Position numbers and translations under genes: made by a program. Positions 1 through 10,955 of a DNA stretch of 64,000 nt are shown here, piece after piece (within the stretch, counting starts at the first letter, position 1; the number at the start of each line of letters is the position of its first letter). The stretch comes from Tilletia caries. Lineage: Eukaryota; Basidiomycota; Exobasidiomycetes; Tilletiales; Tilletiaceae. A model generated the notes under the pieces. The model ran no database searches and was not told the origin of the DNA. It saw only the letters and a list, made by a program, of their open reading frames with translations. The stretch lies in assembly GCA_032718865.1 (NCBI GenBank), contig JALUTQ010000032.1:744001-808000 (forward strand). Direction: 5' to 3'.

Positions 1-2990
1 GAAGCTTGCTGGTTGTTCGATGTGGAAGGAGTACTGGAGCTGCCCGTTGGGGCCTCGTTCCCGAGCGCGAATGCTGACTTGATGAGCTCCGCGACCTGCT
101 TGATGTGGTTGTGAACGAGTGGCTGAACCTCGCTAGTCGTATCCTTTGAAAGCTGTGACATCCCGATCGCCCATATCCGCAGCAATGCAGACAGCAGACG
201 GAGAGCATTTTTGATACTTCCCCAAGCATTGATCCGCTTCAGGGTCGTCCGATAGTCAAAGCGGCCGATCTCTCTGTGGCCAAATCCCTGGCCAAGCTCG
301 TCTTCGTCGTCGGTGTGATCCGGCGCGAGGTCCTGGATTCCTGAAAGCCAAACGTCGAACATCTTGTCCGCAGCCGCACGAGGTTCGTTACCGCAGCCGC
401 ACGAGGTCTCCAGCACCTCAAGAGCCTGCTCGACATCTGTACGCGGTGTGAGCGCAGCGAATCTCGAGGAAAGAGCGAGGCGGAGAGCAGCAACCGTGGG
501 CACCTCGAGGCGCGAAGCATCTGCCTTCCGAAGAGCTGAGAGAGCAAGGAGCGAAGGACCGGCAGGTGCCTCCGCAGTCGATGTCGATTGGGCGAGAGGC
601 TGAGGTGACGGAGCGGGCTCCTTTGCCATCGGCGTCGTCGAGCGATTGGGAAGCTTGAGGGATGCACCAACATGGCGAGTCTTGAGCTGGGAAAGCACTA
701 TCAACAAGGCAAGCATGATCAGAAGTAAGAACAACAATCAACGCAAGCACGAGTATTTAAGGTTGTCCCCGGAGTTGACGCGGAGCTCACTTTTGACAAA
801 TTTTTGACCTTAAAAAAGCACGGAGTCCGCCTGGAGGACTCCGCCGGAATTTGTGCGGAGGCGGAGCCCAATCCTGGGCCTACTAGCCAAAAGTGCGGAG
901 CGCGGAGTCGTCAAAAATTGTGTGAAAATTCCGGCGGAATTTCCGCGGAGTTCCGACGGAGCTGTGAGGTCACGTGATAGTCGAAAAATAAGGGTCACGT
1001 GACCACATTTTGAGTGCGCTCCGCCGGAATTCCGCAAAAGTTCCGCAGAAATGTGCGGAATTCCGAGAAAATAGGCATCTTCGAGATACGCGCAGGGGAT
1101 AAAACAGGCGTCATCATCCGTTGAGAGCTTCAGGATGGCACTGGAGTCAATACCGCAACAATGTCGGATGGTGAATGTATAGCTCTGAGTGTATTAAAGT
1201 CATTCTGAGAGCAACTTATACCACCACTGCGCTCCGACGGAATTCCGCGGAATTCCGAGCTCCGCATACACGGAGCACGGAGGAGCATTATGAAAACGCA
1301 CAGAAAAAACGCGGAGCGCGGAGCTGGGATTTCAACTTTTGTATAATTCCGTCGGAACGCGGAGCTGGTTTTTTCCGCTCTGTCTTAGTCTGCGGAGGCG
1401 GAGCTCGCCTCAGAAAGTCAGAATTCCGGCGGAATTTGGAAGTGCGGAGGCGGAGACCTCCGCGTTACTCCGGGGACAACCTTACGAGTATTGAAACTGA
1501 CCCTTGGCAGCAGAGAGCTGGGGCGAAGAGGCGTCCTTCGTTCCAGAAGCGTCGGCATTGCTGTTGGAGATGTTCTTCAGCGGCGACGTGGAAGCTGGAG
1601 TGGCGAAACCAAAAGGTGTCAGACATTAGTACATTGAAGACCCCCTTCAAATTGCACACGTCGTGAGATCGGAGCCTGTACCAGAGCCAAGGATCGTTGC
1701 ATTATCAGCAGCTACGAAGGAATAAGAATGTCAGTGCATTTATACGTCCCAAACCGTACAGGAGAAGTCCGAAGACTCACCGCCAGAGGGAGTGTACGCG
1801 GCGATCTCCTCGTCGCTGTCGTCAATCAAGTCAGAAGCAGAGTAGCGCTGCTTGGCGATATCGTTCAACTTTTCGATGGGCGTCTTCATCTTCGGAGCAT
1901 GCGATCGAGCCTCTGCAGATGGAAGGATGGATAATGGATCATAAGCACTCAAGATCTCAGGGCAGGATGGAGACCTGATTTACTCACCGCGAGGCGGGTA
2001 GTCGTTCTCGCTGAAGTCGTCCTCATCGTCCTGGGAAGCAGATGCAGGCGCCTTCGCCTTTCCCTTCGCCTTCTTTGCTGATGTCTGGAGTTCCGGTGCT
2101 GTGTCATGAGCCTTTCGTTTCTTGTTGCTCGAAGTAGAAGTGTGGGATGATGTTTGGCGTGTCGGAGCAGTGGCATTCGTCTTCCGGACCTTGCTGCTGG
2201 ACGGCTGAGACGATGCCGGAAGTGACTGGTCTCCGTCGTTCTTGAGAGCTCTCGTCTTCTTAGACTTGAGCCACTTCCCATGCTTTTCGATCCACTTGAA
2301 GGTCTTGTAATGGTGTCGACCCCATGCGAGCTCCGGATGATCGAGTTCAATGGCGTTGGCGATTTTGATGAGGGTAGTGATGTGGTTCTCTCGCCACCAC
2401 GAGAACTTTCGGTAGTCGTCGCCCTTGAAGTCTTGCTCGTCTTCGGGGACGCGAAGCATCAGGTCGCAATGAAAGCGAACACTCCTCTCAATCGCGTCCG
2501 TTTGCTGCTTCGTAAGCACGTTGCCGTTTTCGTCCCGAGTGACAAAGGTCTTGCCGAATCCAGGGCATTCCTTCTTGGCATCTTCCTCGGTGAAGTACAT
2601 CTTGTCCGGGTTGGGAAAGGTGGAGAAGTCTCGCTCGACCATCTCCTTCCTCCAAGCGGCCGAGCCCGGAGTTGCTTGGGGAGTCCAGGTTCCCGCGTTC
2701 GAAGATCCTTGCTGAGCATGTTGGGGTTGCTGCGCATTCGTGGCTGGAGAGTGTGTTGCAACAGAAGCTGGCGAAGAGGCTGCTTCAGTCGGGCCTGGAG
2801 CGGGAGCAGGGGCGAAGGTTCCAGTCTCTGTGACTGGAGGAGCAAACAAAGTCGAAGCGAGCTCTGGATGGGTGGCAAGAAGGTTGTGGAGCATTTGAAG
2901 AGGGGTCATCCCCGAGCTCGCCGCCGCTGTTGAGCTCGTCGCGTTGTTGCCGAGCGAGTCGAGTCCAGGAAAGGGTGCTGGAGGCAGCAT
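1..2990 (-). CDS. Unrecognised multi-exon gene, 3' end beyond the left edge; possible transposon accessory gene
   Basis: I do not recognise this protein. The start chosen is the ATG at 2990 (MLPPAPFPGL). An ATG at 3284 lies upstream of an apparent leader intron (GTGAGT near 3190 to TTTCAG near 3095), so it is less likely. Exons read on the minus strand: 2990-1988, 1913-1781, 1711-1658, 1594-1502, 697-1 (open). All junctions keep frame with GT/AG borders. The N-terminal half is Ala/Ser/Thr/Pro/Gln-rich. A middle block around residues 165-270 is rich in aromatic and charged residues (for example YRKFSWWRENH). A Lys-rich nuclear-localisation-like stretch (KKRKAHD, KKAKGKAKA) follows. The last exon is helical and contains FDVWLSGIQDL and LKRINAWGSIKNALRLLSALL. 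The fourth intron holds an hAT MITE. Lying next to a Tnp2 transposase on the same strand, it could be the accessory ORF of that element, but it could equally be a host gene. Confidence 0.6.
758..1484. mobile_element. Non-autonomous hAT-type element (MITE), copy 1, inside an intron
   Basis: The element starts TAAGGTTGTCCCCGGAGT and ends with the reverse complement of the same sequence; inner bases also pair (ACGCGGAG). It is flanked by a perfect 8-bp direct repeat, CGAGTATT, at 750-757 and 1485-1492, which is the hAT signature. It is 727 bp long, is full of GCGGAG/CTCCGC words, and encodes no transposase. It lies within the intron (1501-698) of the minus-strand gene spanning 1-2990. Removing it together with one duplication leaves a normal intron of about 77 bases. 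The only other copy in the window is at 17343-18130 and is nearly identical apart from one indel of about 60 bases near the left end. Confidence 0.93.
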
Positions 2991-3030
2991 TCTAGTGTTG
3001 TTGTGGATGTATGCGGGTGGATGTATGCGG

Positions 3031-3067
3031 TGTTGGGTCGGGTTGGGTCGGGTTGGGTCGGGTTGGG
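3031..3067. repeat. 10-bp G-rich minisatellite (GGTTGGGTCG, about 3.7 copies)
   Basis: The decamer GGTTGGGTCG repeats without error from 3031 to 3067, immediately upstream of the ATG at 2990 of the minus-strand gene, so it lies in its leader. Runs of GGG spaced 4-6 bases apart could form a G-quadruplex on the plus strand. A weaker duplication of GGATGTATGCGG precedes it at about 3005-3030. Confidence 0.85.
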
Positions 3068-3349
3068 CAGAGTTTGGACCAGTCAATCGTGACTGAAAGG
3101 CAAAGGGACCAGAAATCAGAATAACGGAGGGGAAACTATGAAATCGAGGAGAGCGTAGGCCTGGGATAGGTGTTGGAGTATACTCACGAGCAGTAAGGAG
3201 TGAGCCGAGGGTGGTTGAGTGGTGATGATGATTGGTGGTGGTGGTCAGTGAGAGGAAAGATAGGGAAGGTGTGAGAGCATACAACCAGCTTCAAGCAGGC
3301 TCAGACAGCACAAACCACGCCAATGAAAGCAAGCAGAACGTTTCGATTC

Positions 3350-3982
3350 TCAGCTCAGATCTGCGCAGCGAGCGAGCGTGACGGGCTCATCTATGAAGGA
3401 GAGAATGTGTAAGGAGAGCTCATACGGTAAGGCGGAGAGGAAGTCGACTTTGAGGTTGGGGGTGATGAGGCTCTGGAGATGGGCGAGTTCGCGTGCGGTG
3501 GAGAGGGGAATGAGCGCGGAGAGGAAGGCGAGTCGATCGGAGCGAGTGAGGGAGGGGAAGGTGTGAAGGAAGTGAGACTGGAGACTGTGCAACGTCCGCT
3601 CGTCCCGATCGGTATCCATGGAGATGAGGTCGGTTGCCGCGGCGATTCCGCTGAGCGACCCAATGACGGGCGTTAGCTTTGCGTCCTCCTGATGAGGCGG
3701 GGTGCTCGGCATCGCAGTGAACGAGTTGGCCAAGGCAGAGGAAGGGCCCGCGCCGGTTGCTGCGGCTGCGGCAGCTGCATCTGCGACGGCTGCCATGGCG
3801 CGTGCATGGGCGTGTGCCTGTGCAAGTCGGATTGCGTTTGCGGTGGGCTGTGGTGAGGGCGCGGGCGTGGGGGGTGAGATGGCGCGCGCGGATGCCTGCG
3901 ACTGGTTCTGGTTGGCATTGCTACTCCCACCGCCGCCGCTTGTGCTGCTGTTGGGGAGATCTCCGGTGTTGGCGATGGTGAT

Positions 3983-4013
<31 letters not shown>

Positions 4014-4057
4014 GCCGTGCTGACTGGGCGGGCGCTCAGACGTGTTCGGTAAGCCAT
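3350..4057 (-). pseudogene. Truncated Cdc4/Pop1-type F-box protein fragment (N-terminus, D-domain, half an F-box)
   Basis: This is a 235-codon open frame. It has a poly-Ser stretch encoded by a CTG/AGC microsatellite (about 3978-4012), Ala/Pro-rich disorder, and then, near residues 165-235, a block that looks like the dimerisation helices plus F-box start of Cdc4/Pop1/Met30-type F-box/WD40 proteins (LPYELSLHILSFIDEP, then LARCA). The frame then runs straight into unrelated sequence and a stop, with no splice donor nearby, so the second half of the F-box and all WD40 repeats are missing. Its ATG overlaps the last 22 bases of the upstream transposase gene in another frame. The likeliest reading is a host gene fragment left at, or captured by, the transposon. 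Whether it is expressed cannot be seen from sequence. Confidence 0.65.
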
Positions 4058-7000
4058 GAGAGGTGCCGCAGGACGTAGATGTACCCCCCCAACTCAAAGA
4101 TCCCAATTGGTTCGATAATGGCTCGAACGTCCAGAATGCTGTAACGCTCTTGCCAGCGCCCTCTGATGATTCCATCGGCTGCCACAACATCTTCCAAGAT
4201 CCGGAATACCACGAAAGCCCGCCCGGCTTCCACCTCTTCCTCGTCGTCGTCATCGTTCCCATCCCCTCCTTGGCCCGCATTCACCTCTCGTGGTCGTTCG
4301 TCGAAGCTGAGGAAGTACACGGCCTCACCGTATATGATGCCTTGATCGCTGTGAGCTGCGAATCTTGATGTCTTGCGCATTCCTTGCGACTCGATCTGTG
4401 CTCCTCTGATGCTCGTCTTGGCACTGAGCTTGATCTTTCCCCGGCGGACGAAGTCTGGAAGCGGAGTTGGGACGAAGCCTTGTCTTTGGAATCCCTCGAT
4501 CAAAAGGACCTCCATATTCTGCTCCACCTGCGTCAAGGCTCTGTGCCTGGAGCTGATGGAGGTGCTGAGAGTCAAGGGCGGACGGTCTTCGTTGTCCTCT
4601 GCGTCGTCGAGAAGAAGGTCGAGTAGTCGCAGGTGCTCGTTTTGTCGGATGTGGTTGATGATGCCGGTGAAGGGCTGCTTGTGCGATCGGAGCATACGCT
4701 TGAGTAGACCCACTTCACGCTCACATCTTGCTTGAGAGGTGTTCCGCGGGCTTCCGTGAGCGTAAACGAAGTCGGAGATGTGAAGCAGTTGGTGTATGGA
4801 GATACTGTAGGGCCGAGCATATTGAGAATCAGTAGGTGATGGTAAGCAAGCAAGTTGATAGGCTAACTCACGTTGCCCGAGATAGGAGATGTGGCTGCCG
4901 GCGAACGTACAGACGCTCCCATGCCTCCACGAAGTCCACAAAGCGATCCTCCATGTTTTGAAGGTCCGGGGCGAGCACTCCATCAGAGGACATTGCCAAT
5001 CGAACTCCTTCTGTTAGATCACAGACCATCTTGACGACCGGGAGAGGCGCATCGATGGCATATAGGAAGTATGGCAAGTAGAGATAGGTTACGAGACTCC
5101 ATTCGAACATCTTGTAGTGCGAGTTGGAGTTGGTGCAAGAGTCTCGGGGCTTGGAGGCTGAGAAAGATGTCGGCAAGTCGGAGCCCGAGGATTCGAGCAT
5201 GGATGCGAAGAGCTCTTGCTGCTCTTCCGAAAATGTGAAGGGGTCGCCGTCTTGATGATTGGTGAACGTGCTCCACAGCAGTGAAGGAACGTTAGAGCCG
5301 AAGAGGTGGAAAACGTCCGGGGGAAAGAATGTCGGCATTGTGAAGGCCGGGGAGAAACAAAGAAGAGGTCGTTCTCCGACTCCTGTGACCCGCCTTGCCT
5401 CTCTGTGCTCTGCTGCTGTAAGAGTGCCAGCTACCTCGGCTAGATCCTCCGCATACGAGTTGTCGGTGCGGTGAGGAAGGTTGCGCGGATCGTAGCTTCT
5501 TGGTCGATCTCTGCTCCGAGCTGCGCCGTTGACTGTGGTGAGAGGGAAGTAGCCGACATGTTGGCCGTCGTAGGCGTAGTTGGCCTTCATATGGCATGTC
5601 TTGCAACCACAAAATCCAGTCGGTCCCGTCATGTGATTGATCTTGCTCGAGCCTTGCTGATCCGCCGCCGCCGCCACAATCCATGCCCTCCACAAGAACC
5701 ACTCCTCCTTCGCACCGTCCCAGATCCAATGACCCTGCGCCGCGCGCGCGAATTGCTGTAGAATTGGGAACAAAAACGAGTCCAGGTCGACCGGGTTGTT
5801 AGGACCAGGGATGACGGTCGGAATGACTGTCTGCGAGTGGCGAAAGCGCTCAAAATGGCTGGAGTTCAGTGCAGTGAGCATGACAATCCAGCCACTGGAG
5901 CTGCGCTTGTCGATAAACTGTGCTCCGTCGACACTGATGATGTAGGCGTCATGTCGCGGATCGTCAAACAGTCCTTTCGCTCGCAGATCCCGATGGATTG
6001 CACCTGATGACCAGTCGCAGAACTGGTGCTCGTCGGTGTCCCAGGTCAGATCCGAGTATACGGCCAGGTCGTGCAGGTAGGTTGAGCCCTTTCCAGACGC
6101 GAATCTAGCTCGGACGCGCGGAAGAATCGAGAAGGTCGTGTATTGTCGCCTTGGCTTTCCTGAGTCGTCGTATCGCGTTTGTCGGCATCGTATGCCGTTT
6201 CGGTGGGCGGTACAGCGAGTCTTGTGCGCGTGAGGGCCTATGAAGGCCATGCAAGAGTCCGGGCACATGTCCCATCTGTACTCTCGAAGTCGGGTAAGTG
6301 CTCTGATGAGCGTGGTTGTTCTAGCTTGGCCGTAGATGGTGATTGCTGGGTTCATCGCCTCCTTATCCTTGCCGAACTCTCGATATTGGGCCTTCGTTGC
6401 TGTGGTTCGCAGTGAGGTCCGAAGGTGCCGCACCGATGCCTCTTCGCTGGGAGTAAGCCGCTCCCGGAAAGCAAATGCTGAATTGTCAGCGTCGGGGGGG
6501 TTGTCCGGACGAGCACCAGGACGATGGTCTCCTGCGAGGGCATCGAAGAGATCTTGCCCATGTCGACTCTGGCTGTGTGGGTGTTGCTGTGGCTCTCCTT
6601 CAAGATCCCCGCCGTTGCCTTCCCATCCCTCTTCCGGCTCTTCATCCTCTTCGCCCCCATGTAGGTATAGCTCGCCTTCGACCAGCCGGTCCACCTCTCG
6701 CTCCATCTCCTCGTCGTCGAAGAAATCGTCTTCTTCGTTATCGAAGCCGTCTTCGCCGACATCCTCCTCAGCCAAGTCGCTGTCCGTCGATGATGCTTGA
6801 TCTTGAAGAGGCTGATCGAAGAAGGCGAAGTCGTCTTGGAAGGAGTTGAGGCTGCTGGGGGGAGGATCCTCGCTATAGTCGGAAGCTTCGGAGCTGGAAG
6901 AGGAGTCTTCGATTGCCTCGGCCACGATGGAGCAGCGGTTGTTGTCGATGGCGCTCTCCAGTTCGGGGGGCGGCGCGATCCCTCGTTCTTGAGCCTTGAT

Positions 7001-7135
7001 GAGAGTCTCTTCGTCGGCCGCAAGGTGCTTGTCCCTCGTGCGCGCAATGACCTTCTTGGGCCGCTCTGACCGTCCCGCACAGCGCCCGAAACAGTAACAG
7101 GAGACCGGTCGATCTCGATGCCGGCGCTGGTCCAT
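4036..7135 (-). CDS. Tnp2-type transposase (CACTA/EnSpm-like), apparently intact
   Basis: Two exons, 7135-4872 and 4804-4036, joined by a 67-base intron (GTGAGT...TACAG), give about 1010 residues, a normal size for basidiomycete Tnp2-like transposases. The N-terminus has a Cys-rich start (CYCFGRCAG) followed by a long acidic, disordered region (residues about 60-215). The core carries family-like blocks: CPDSCMAFIGPH, SILPRVRARF, VDGAQFIDKR, GFCGCKTCHMKA, FPPDVFHLFGSN, and in exon 2 a C-terminal part with SIHQLLHISDFVYAHG and GYIYVLRHLSWL. No stop or frameshift interrupts it. It would bind the element ends and catalyse excision and insertion in the nucleus. The first exon ends next to a repeat-rich region (7430-7570) that may be the subterminal region of its element. 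I could not fix the outer termini. Confidence 0.85.
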
Positions 7136-7879
7136 CTGCGCATAGAGAAAGAGAGCGAGTCGTCAGAAAAGCAGCTGACAGCTTGCAGCATCTTAGAAGT
7201 CAAAGCACTCACCTCTGATCGGTGTCCGATGCTGGCTGAGGCCTGAGAGGATGGTTGTGGGTGGTTGGGCCGTGGGAGCTCGAAGAGGTCGAGGGGCGGG
7301 AGAGGTGGGGCGCCAAAATGCGCAGTGTTGAAAGATCGGTTTGCTGTTGTGGTGCGTTGGAGGCGCTTGTGCTGGACGACTTGTCGTGAGTGAAATGTTG
7401 GTCTTCGTGAGCTCGACGATGGCGCCGATGAGGCGCTTCTGATATTTGGGCGACTCGACGAAGGCGCCGATGAAGTGCGTCACAGGCGCGCCGAGTCACG
7501 CGCTTCAGACGCTCAGGGAGTTTTGGCGCGTCTCAGGCGCCACTTGGTGCGTCTCAGGTGCCCAAAAGGTGCCAAACCAAATTTCCAGAGCATGAGTATC
7601 AGTAGAAAAAAATGTGGATGGTTCGTGGAGGTTTGGTGGAGTCTCCACGAAACCTCCAAAATGAACTTTTTTCTCCACGAAAGCTCCACAAAAGCTCCAC
7701 CAAACTTCACTCTTTAAATGTGGTTGAGCGCGCTTTTTGCCCGACAGTAAAAAGGAGTGGAAAGCGCCTGTGTGTGCTCCCAAGGCCCAGCACGCACGCC
7801 TTCCCCTTGCCCCCTCCCCTTCTGCACTCCCGCTCTCACGCGCTCCTGTAGCCATCCACAGTCACTCAACCTCATCAGC
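7136..7879. other. Intergenic region between transposase 1 and the SDR gene; short repeated motifs
   Basis: No convincing gene. Around 7430-7570 the words GGCGCC and GCGTCTCAGG(C/T)GCC recur, as expected of a CACTA subterminal region near the 5' end of the transposase gene. Around 7610-7705 there are many CTCCAC/GTGGAG words, partly as an imperfect hairpin (GTGGAGGTTTGGTGGAG against CTCCACGAAACCTCCA). The last 100 bases are pyrimidine-rich and precede the probable first exon of the SDR gene. Confidence 0.5.
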
Positions 7880-8180
7880 ATGCCCTCTCTCGCGTAAGTT
7901 TTTGCCTCAAACGGCGTTGTTGCGTCTTTTTATTGAGGATCGTTATGCTCCCTTTTGGTGTGTGACTGTTTTTGAAGGTGGTGAAAAAAACTCCACGTGA
8001 TCGTTTTTCGATGCTCGGCGACTAGATTCTCAACCGCAACGCAAATTTGGACAATGCTCACGTGGCAAAGGTGGCAGATCAGCTTTTGGCAGGGGTTGCG
8101 GTTTGCTTTCCACGGATGCTCCACAAAAGCCCCACAAACGGTCCATTTGGGCAATTTCTCCACCAATCCTCCACAGTTTT
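7610..8180. repeat. Clustered CTCCAC/GTGGAG words flanking the first exon of the SDR gene
   Basis: Dense copies of CTCCAC or its complement occur at 7610-7705 and again at 8105-8176 (for example TGCTCCACAAAAGCC and TTCTCCACCAATCCTCCACAG). The second cluster lies inside a presumed 5' intron of about 590 bases, far longer than other introns here. This may be an inserted non-autonomous element with related ends, or a binding-site cluster. I found no clear terminal repeats or target-site duplication. Confidence 0.35.
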
Positions 8181-9800
8181 TTGAGTCCTGTGTGTGGGAT
8201 TCACTCACTCTTCTGAACCCGATCCCAAGGTGCACAGACATGCTGATGACCACCAAGTACCAACGCGCTGACGATTCCTTGTACCTCAACATGACCAGCA
8301 TCCACCCTGCAAGTGCGTCTTTCGTGCGCCTGGACTTACATACTTCCACAGACATCCCCCCACATGCTGACCCTGACTTTGTGTTTTCCATCCCCGCTCC
8401 CTCTTCCCCTTTCTTCCCTTCACGTCCGCCTCGCACGACCCATCCCATGACCGCAATTCCGCTCCCGCCCCCCTGTTCTTCACAGTCTCCCGCGGTTCTG
8501 TAGCCGTCATCTCCGGCGGCGCGTCCGGTATCGGCCTGGCCGCAGCCAAACTCTGGGCCAAGAGCGGGATGTCCGTAGTGATCGCCGACGTCGACACCGA
8601 CGCGCTCGCGCGAGCCCGGGAGGAGCTCAGCAAGAGCACAGTGGGCGATGCGACCATCTTGGCGGAGCGGACCGACGTGTCGAAGAAGGCGGAGGTGGAG
8701 AAGTTGAAAGAGAAAGTTGCATCGTCAGTCCTGCTTCCGTCCGTGTCTCTCGAGCGAGGTGTCCGTTGGTCTCACATTGGATGCGCTTTTGGGCTTCCAG
8801 CACATTCCCTTCATCGAACATCACTCTCCTAATGGCTAATGCAGGCGTTGGCGGCCCGACAAAGGCATCGTCGGACGGGGGCTGGGAACGGATTGTGAGT
8901 GTTGGACTTGGTCTGCTCACGCAGAATCTCACTATCTGGATACTGAATCACGACGCGCCACGGGCAGTTCGGCATCAACTTCTACGGCGTACAAAATCTT
9001 TGCACGTCGTTCGTGCCTCTTATGCAAAAGCATGGCCAACCGGGGCTGGTGATCAACACTGGGTCAAAGCAAGGTAGGAAACACGGGCCGTCGCTCCTTC
9101 GTGTATCGCAATTTGATACTGACGTCTCGATGATCTTCCTATCAGGAATTACGACTCCCCCCGGTTCTGGTGCGGCTTATAACGTGTCCAAGGCTGCCGT
9201 AAAGACGTACACCGAGCAACTTGCACATGAGCTCCGGCAAGACAAGAACAGTCAGATTGACGTCAAACTCTTGATTCCCGGCTGGGTCCATGTTCGTACC
9301 GCGCATCTAACTGAACGTCTGCGGGAGATGTTTTGCTGACCGGCATCCCTCCATCCTTTCCAGACTGGACTCACAGGAGCGAAGGATGGCAAGCCCAAGC
9401 CCGATGGAGCATGGTCGCCGGAGGAGACAGTCGACTTCCTGGCGGAGTCGATTCAGAAGGGCTCCTTCTACGTTCTGTGTCCGGACAACGAAACGCCTCG
9501 CGAAGTCGATCTGTGAGTGCCTGGGTGGCCTGCAAGGCTGCATTCCTTCTGAACGTTTTGGGTGTGTGTTCTGAGCAATTTTCCTGTGCAGGGCGAGAAT
9601 GCAGTGGAATATCTCCGACATCATCGAGGACGTGAGTATTCATAACATTCACAATGACCATCTACATGCTCGTGCGAGATGCTGAACTTTTTGATCGTCT
9701 CTGTGGCTTTTGTGGACCACAGCGTCCGGCTCTGAGTCGCTGGCACGACGAGTGGGCGCCCAAGTTCGCGGAGTACATGAAGGGCAAAGGTCTTGCTTGA
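7880..9800 (+). CDS. Short-chain dehydrogenase/reductase (SDR), NAD(P)-dependent oxidoreductase
   Basis: A classical SDR with a Rossmann fold. Visible motifs: the cofactor glycine motif SGGASGIG, the acidic residue after beta-2 (VIADVD), NAG (LMANAGVGG), and the catalytic YxxxK (AAYNVSKAA) with a Ser upstream (NTGSKQG). Exons: 8486-8723, 8801-8894, 8968-9073, 9146-9291, 9364-9512, 9592-9631, 9723-9800; all internal junctions keep frame. The product ends EYMKGKGLA. The 5' end is uncertain: the best first exon is ATG at 7880 (MPSLA, then GTAAGT), but its phase does not match the acceptor at 8485, so a small extra exon or another start is needed. The substrate cannot be inferred. It looks functional despite lying between two large transposons. 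Confidence 0.85.
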
Positions 9801-10641
9801 GCTGCAAGTATGCCTCGCTGTTCCACGGTGCTGCGGCTATCCATCACAAGTCGAGGTCGATCAGTAGGTCCCCCCCCCATTGTTCGAAGGTCCGGACGTC
9901 CTGTCCCCGCGCCTGGCTGCACGTCAGGACTCAGAAGGGAGATGAATGATATCTCGGCTGCGAAGTCGCTCGACGACGCGCCGCGCTGTTCATGCATTCA
10001 TGTTGCTCCGTTTGGGACCTCTCACAGGCCACACAAATGGCCTAAACACCACTGTGGCTACATAGATTGATTCATTTCTGCCTCGCTCGCGCTGCAAGAA
10101 TCCGGGAGAAAGAATCCGCCCCTTACTTATGTAGCGTCAACCCCCACCTGATGACCATGTCGATGACTGCTGACTATATGTAGTGACTCTGACTGCACAG
10201 TGCACACGCTGCGCACAGGATGTTACAATCAGTGAGTGGTAGTACTATAGGGGTGTTTAGCAACAGTGACTAACGTATGTAATTAATGTCTCCGCCAACC
10301 TTCGCGGTACATATAGGGAGGCCGGATGGGTGTCCTCCGACGGAATGTCCGTCTTCATGCTTCATGCTTCATGCTTCATGCTTCATGCTTCATGCTACTA
10401 CTTCTGATGCGCTTCCTTCTTTTGATGAGCTCCACCCCTAGCCCTAGCCCCGCCTGTGTGTGTACTGCGTTGCGACGTGGCTAACGTGCCCTTGTACGAG
10501 GCCGTTGTCAAAAGTATCCGGACACCAAATTTTTAACCATACGTTTACTAAGTGTTCGCCTCTATTTCACCTTAAGTCAAACTTGGTCAGTAAAATCTGT
10601 AAAAATACACCTCTTAGCTGACCTTCTAGCGAGAGCGCAGG
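9801..10641. other. Intergenic, transposon-flanking; no gene seen
   Basis: No coding region is supported. It contains a heptamer tandem repeat (separate entry) and, at about 10502-10530, the sequence GTCAAAAGTATCCGGACACC, which resembles the end of a Tc1/mariner-type element. No matching inverted copy was found nearby, so at most it is a solo end. Confidence 0.5.
10353..10395. repeat. Heptanucleotide tandem repeat (CTTCATG, six perfect copies)
   Basis: CTTCATG repeats six times without error from 10353, ending with one extra base. It lies in non-coding DNA just outside the second CACTA-like element. Length variation between strains would be expected. Confidence 0.95.
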
Positions 10642-10885
10642 CATCGCGGACATCCTATATCCTCGCGCGACCCTGTGCGATCGTTGCGCGACATAGTGTC
10701 GCGCAAATGTCGCACTTAGCCTGTGCGATAGACAGTAGCGCAAACCTCGCATCAAGCTGCGCGAGGCTACAGCTGAGCAGACAACATCGCGCAGCGCTGC
10801 GCGACACTATGCGCGAGCTTATACGCTGGGGCTGGCAGGGCTGCTCGCACAGGCTTCGCACAACCTCTGCGAGGTGCATGGTATT
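10642..10885. repeat. Left subterminal repeat array of the CACTA-like element
   Basis: Words such as CTGTGCGA, TCGCGCGA, TGCGCGAG, GCGCGACA and CTCGCACAGG recur every 10-25 bases in both orientations, several as short palindromes (for example TTGCGCGACA...TGTCGCGCAA). The same word family fills the right end of the element, pointing to shared transposase or accessory-protein binding sites. Confidence 0.6.
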
Positions 10886-10955
10886 ATGGTACTACACACA
10901 GTTCACACAGTAGAGCTGATAGAAACAACAGGTTCATTGTCTGCCCGATGAGGAA

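Noticed and set aside
10502..10530. Complete Tc1/mariner element beginning with GTCAAAAGTATCCGGACACC
   Set aside because: No inverted partner, TA duplication or transposase was found nearby; at most a solo end.
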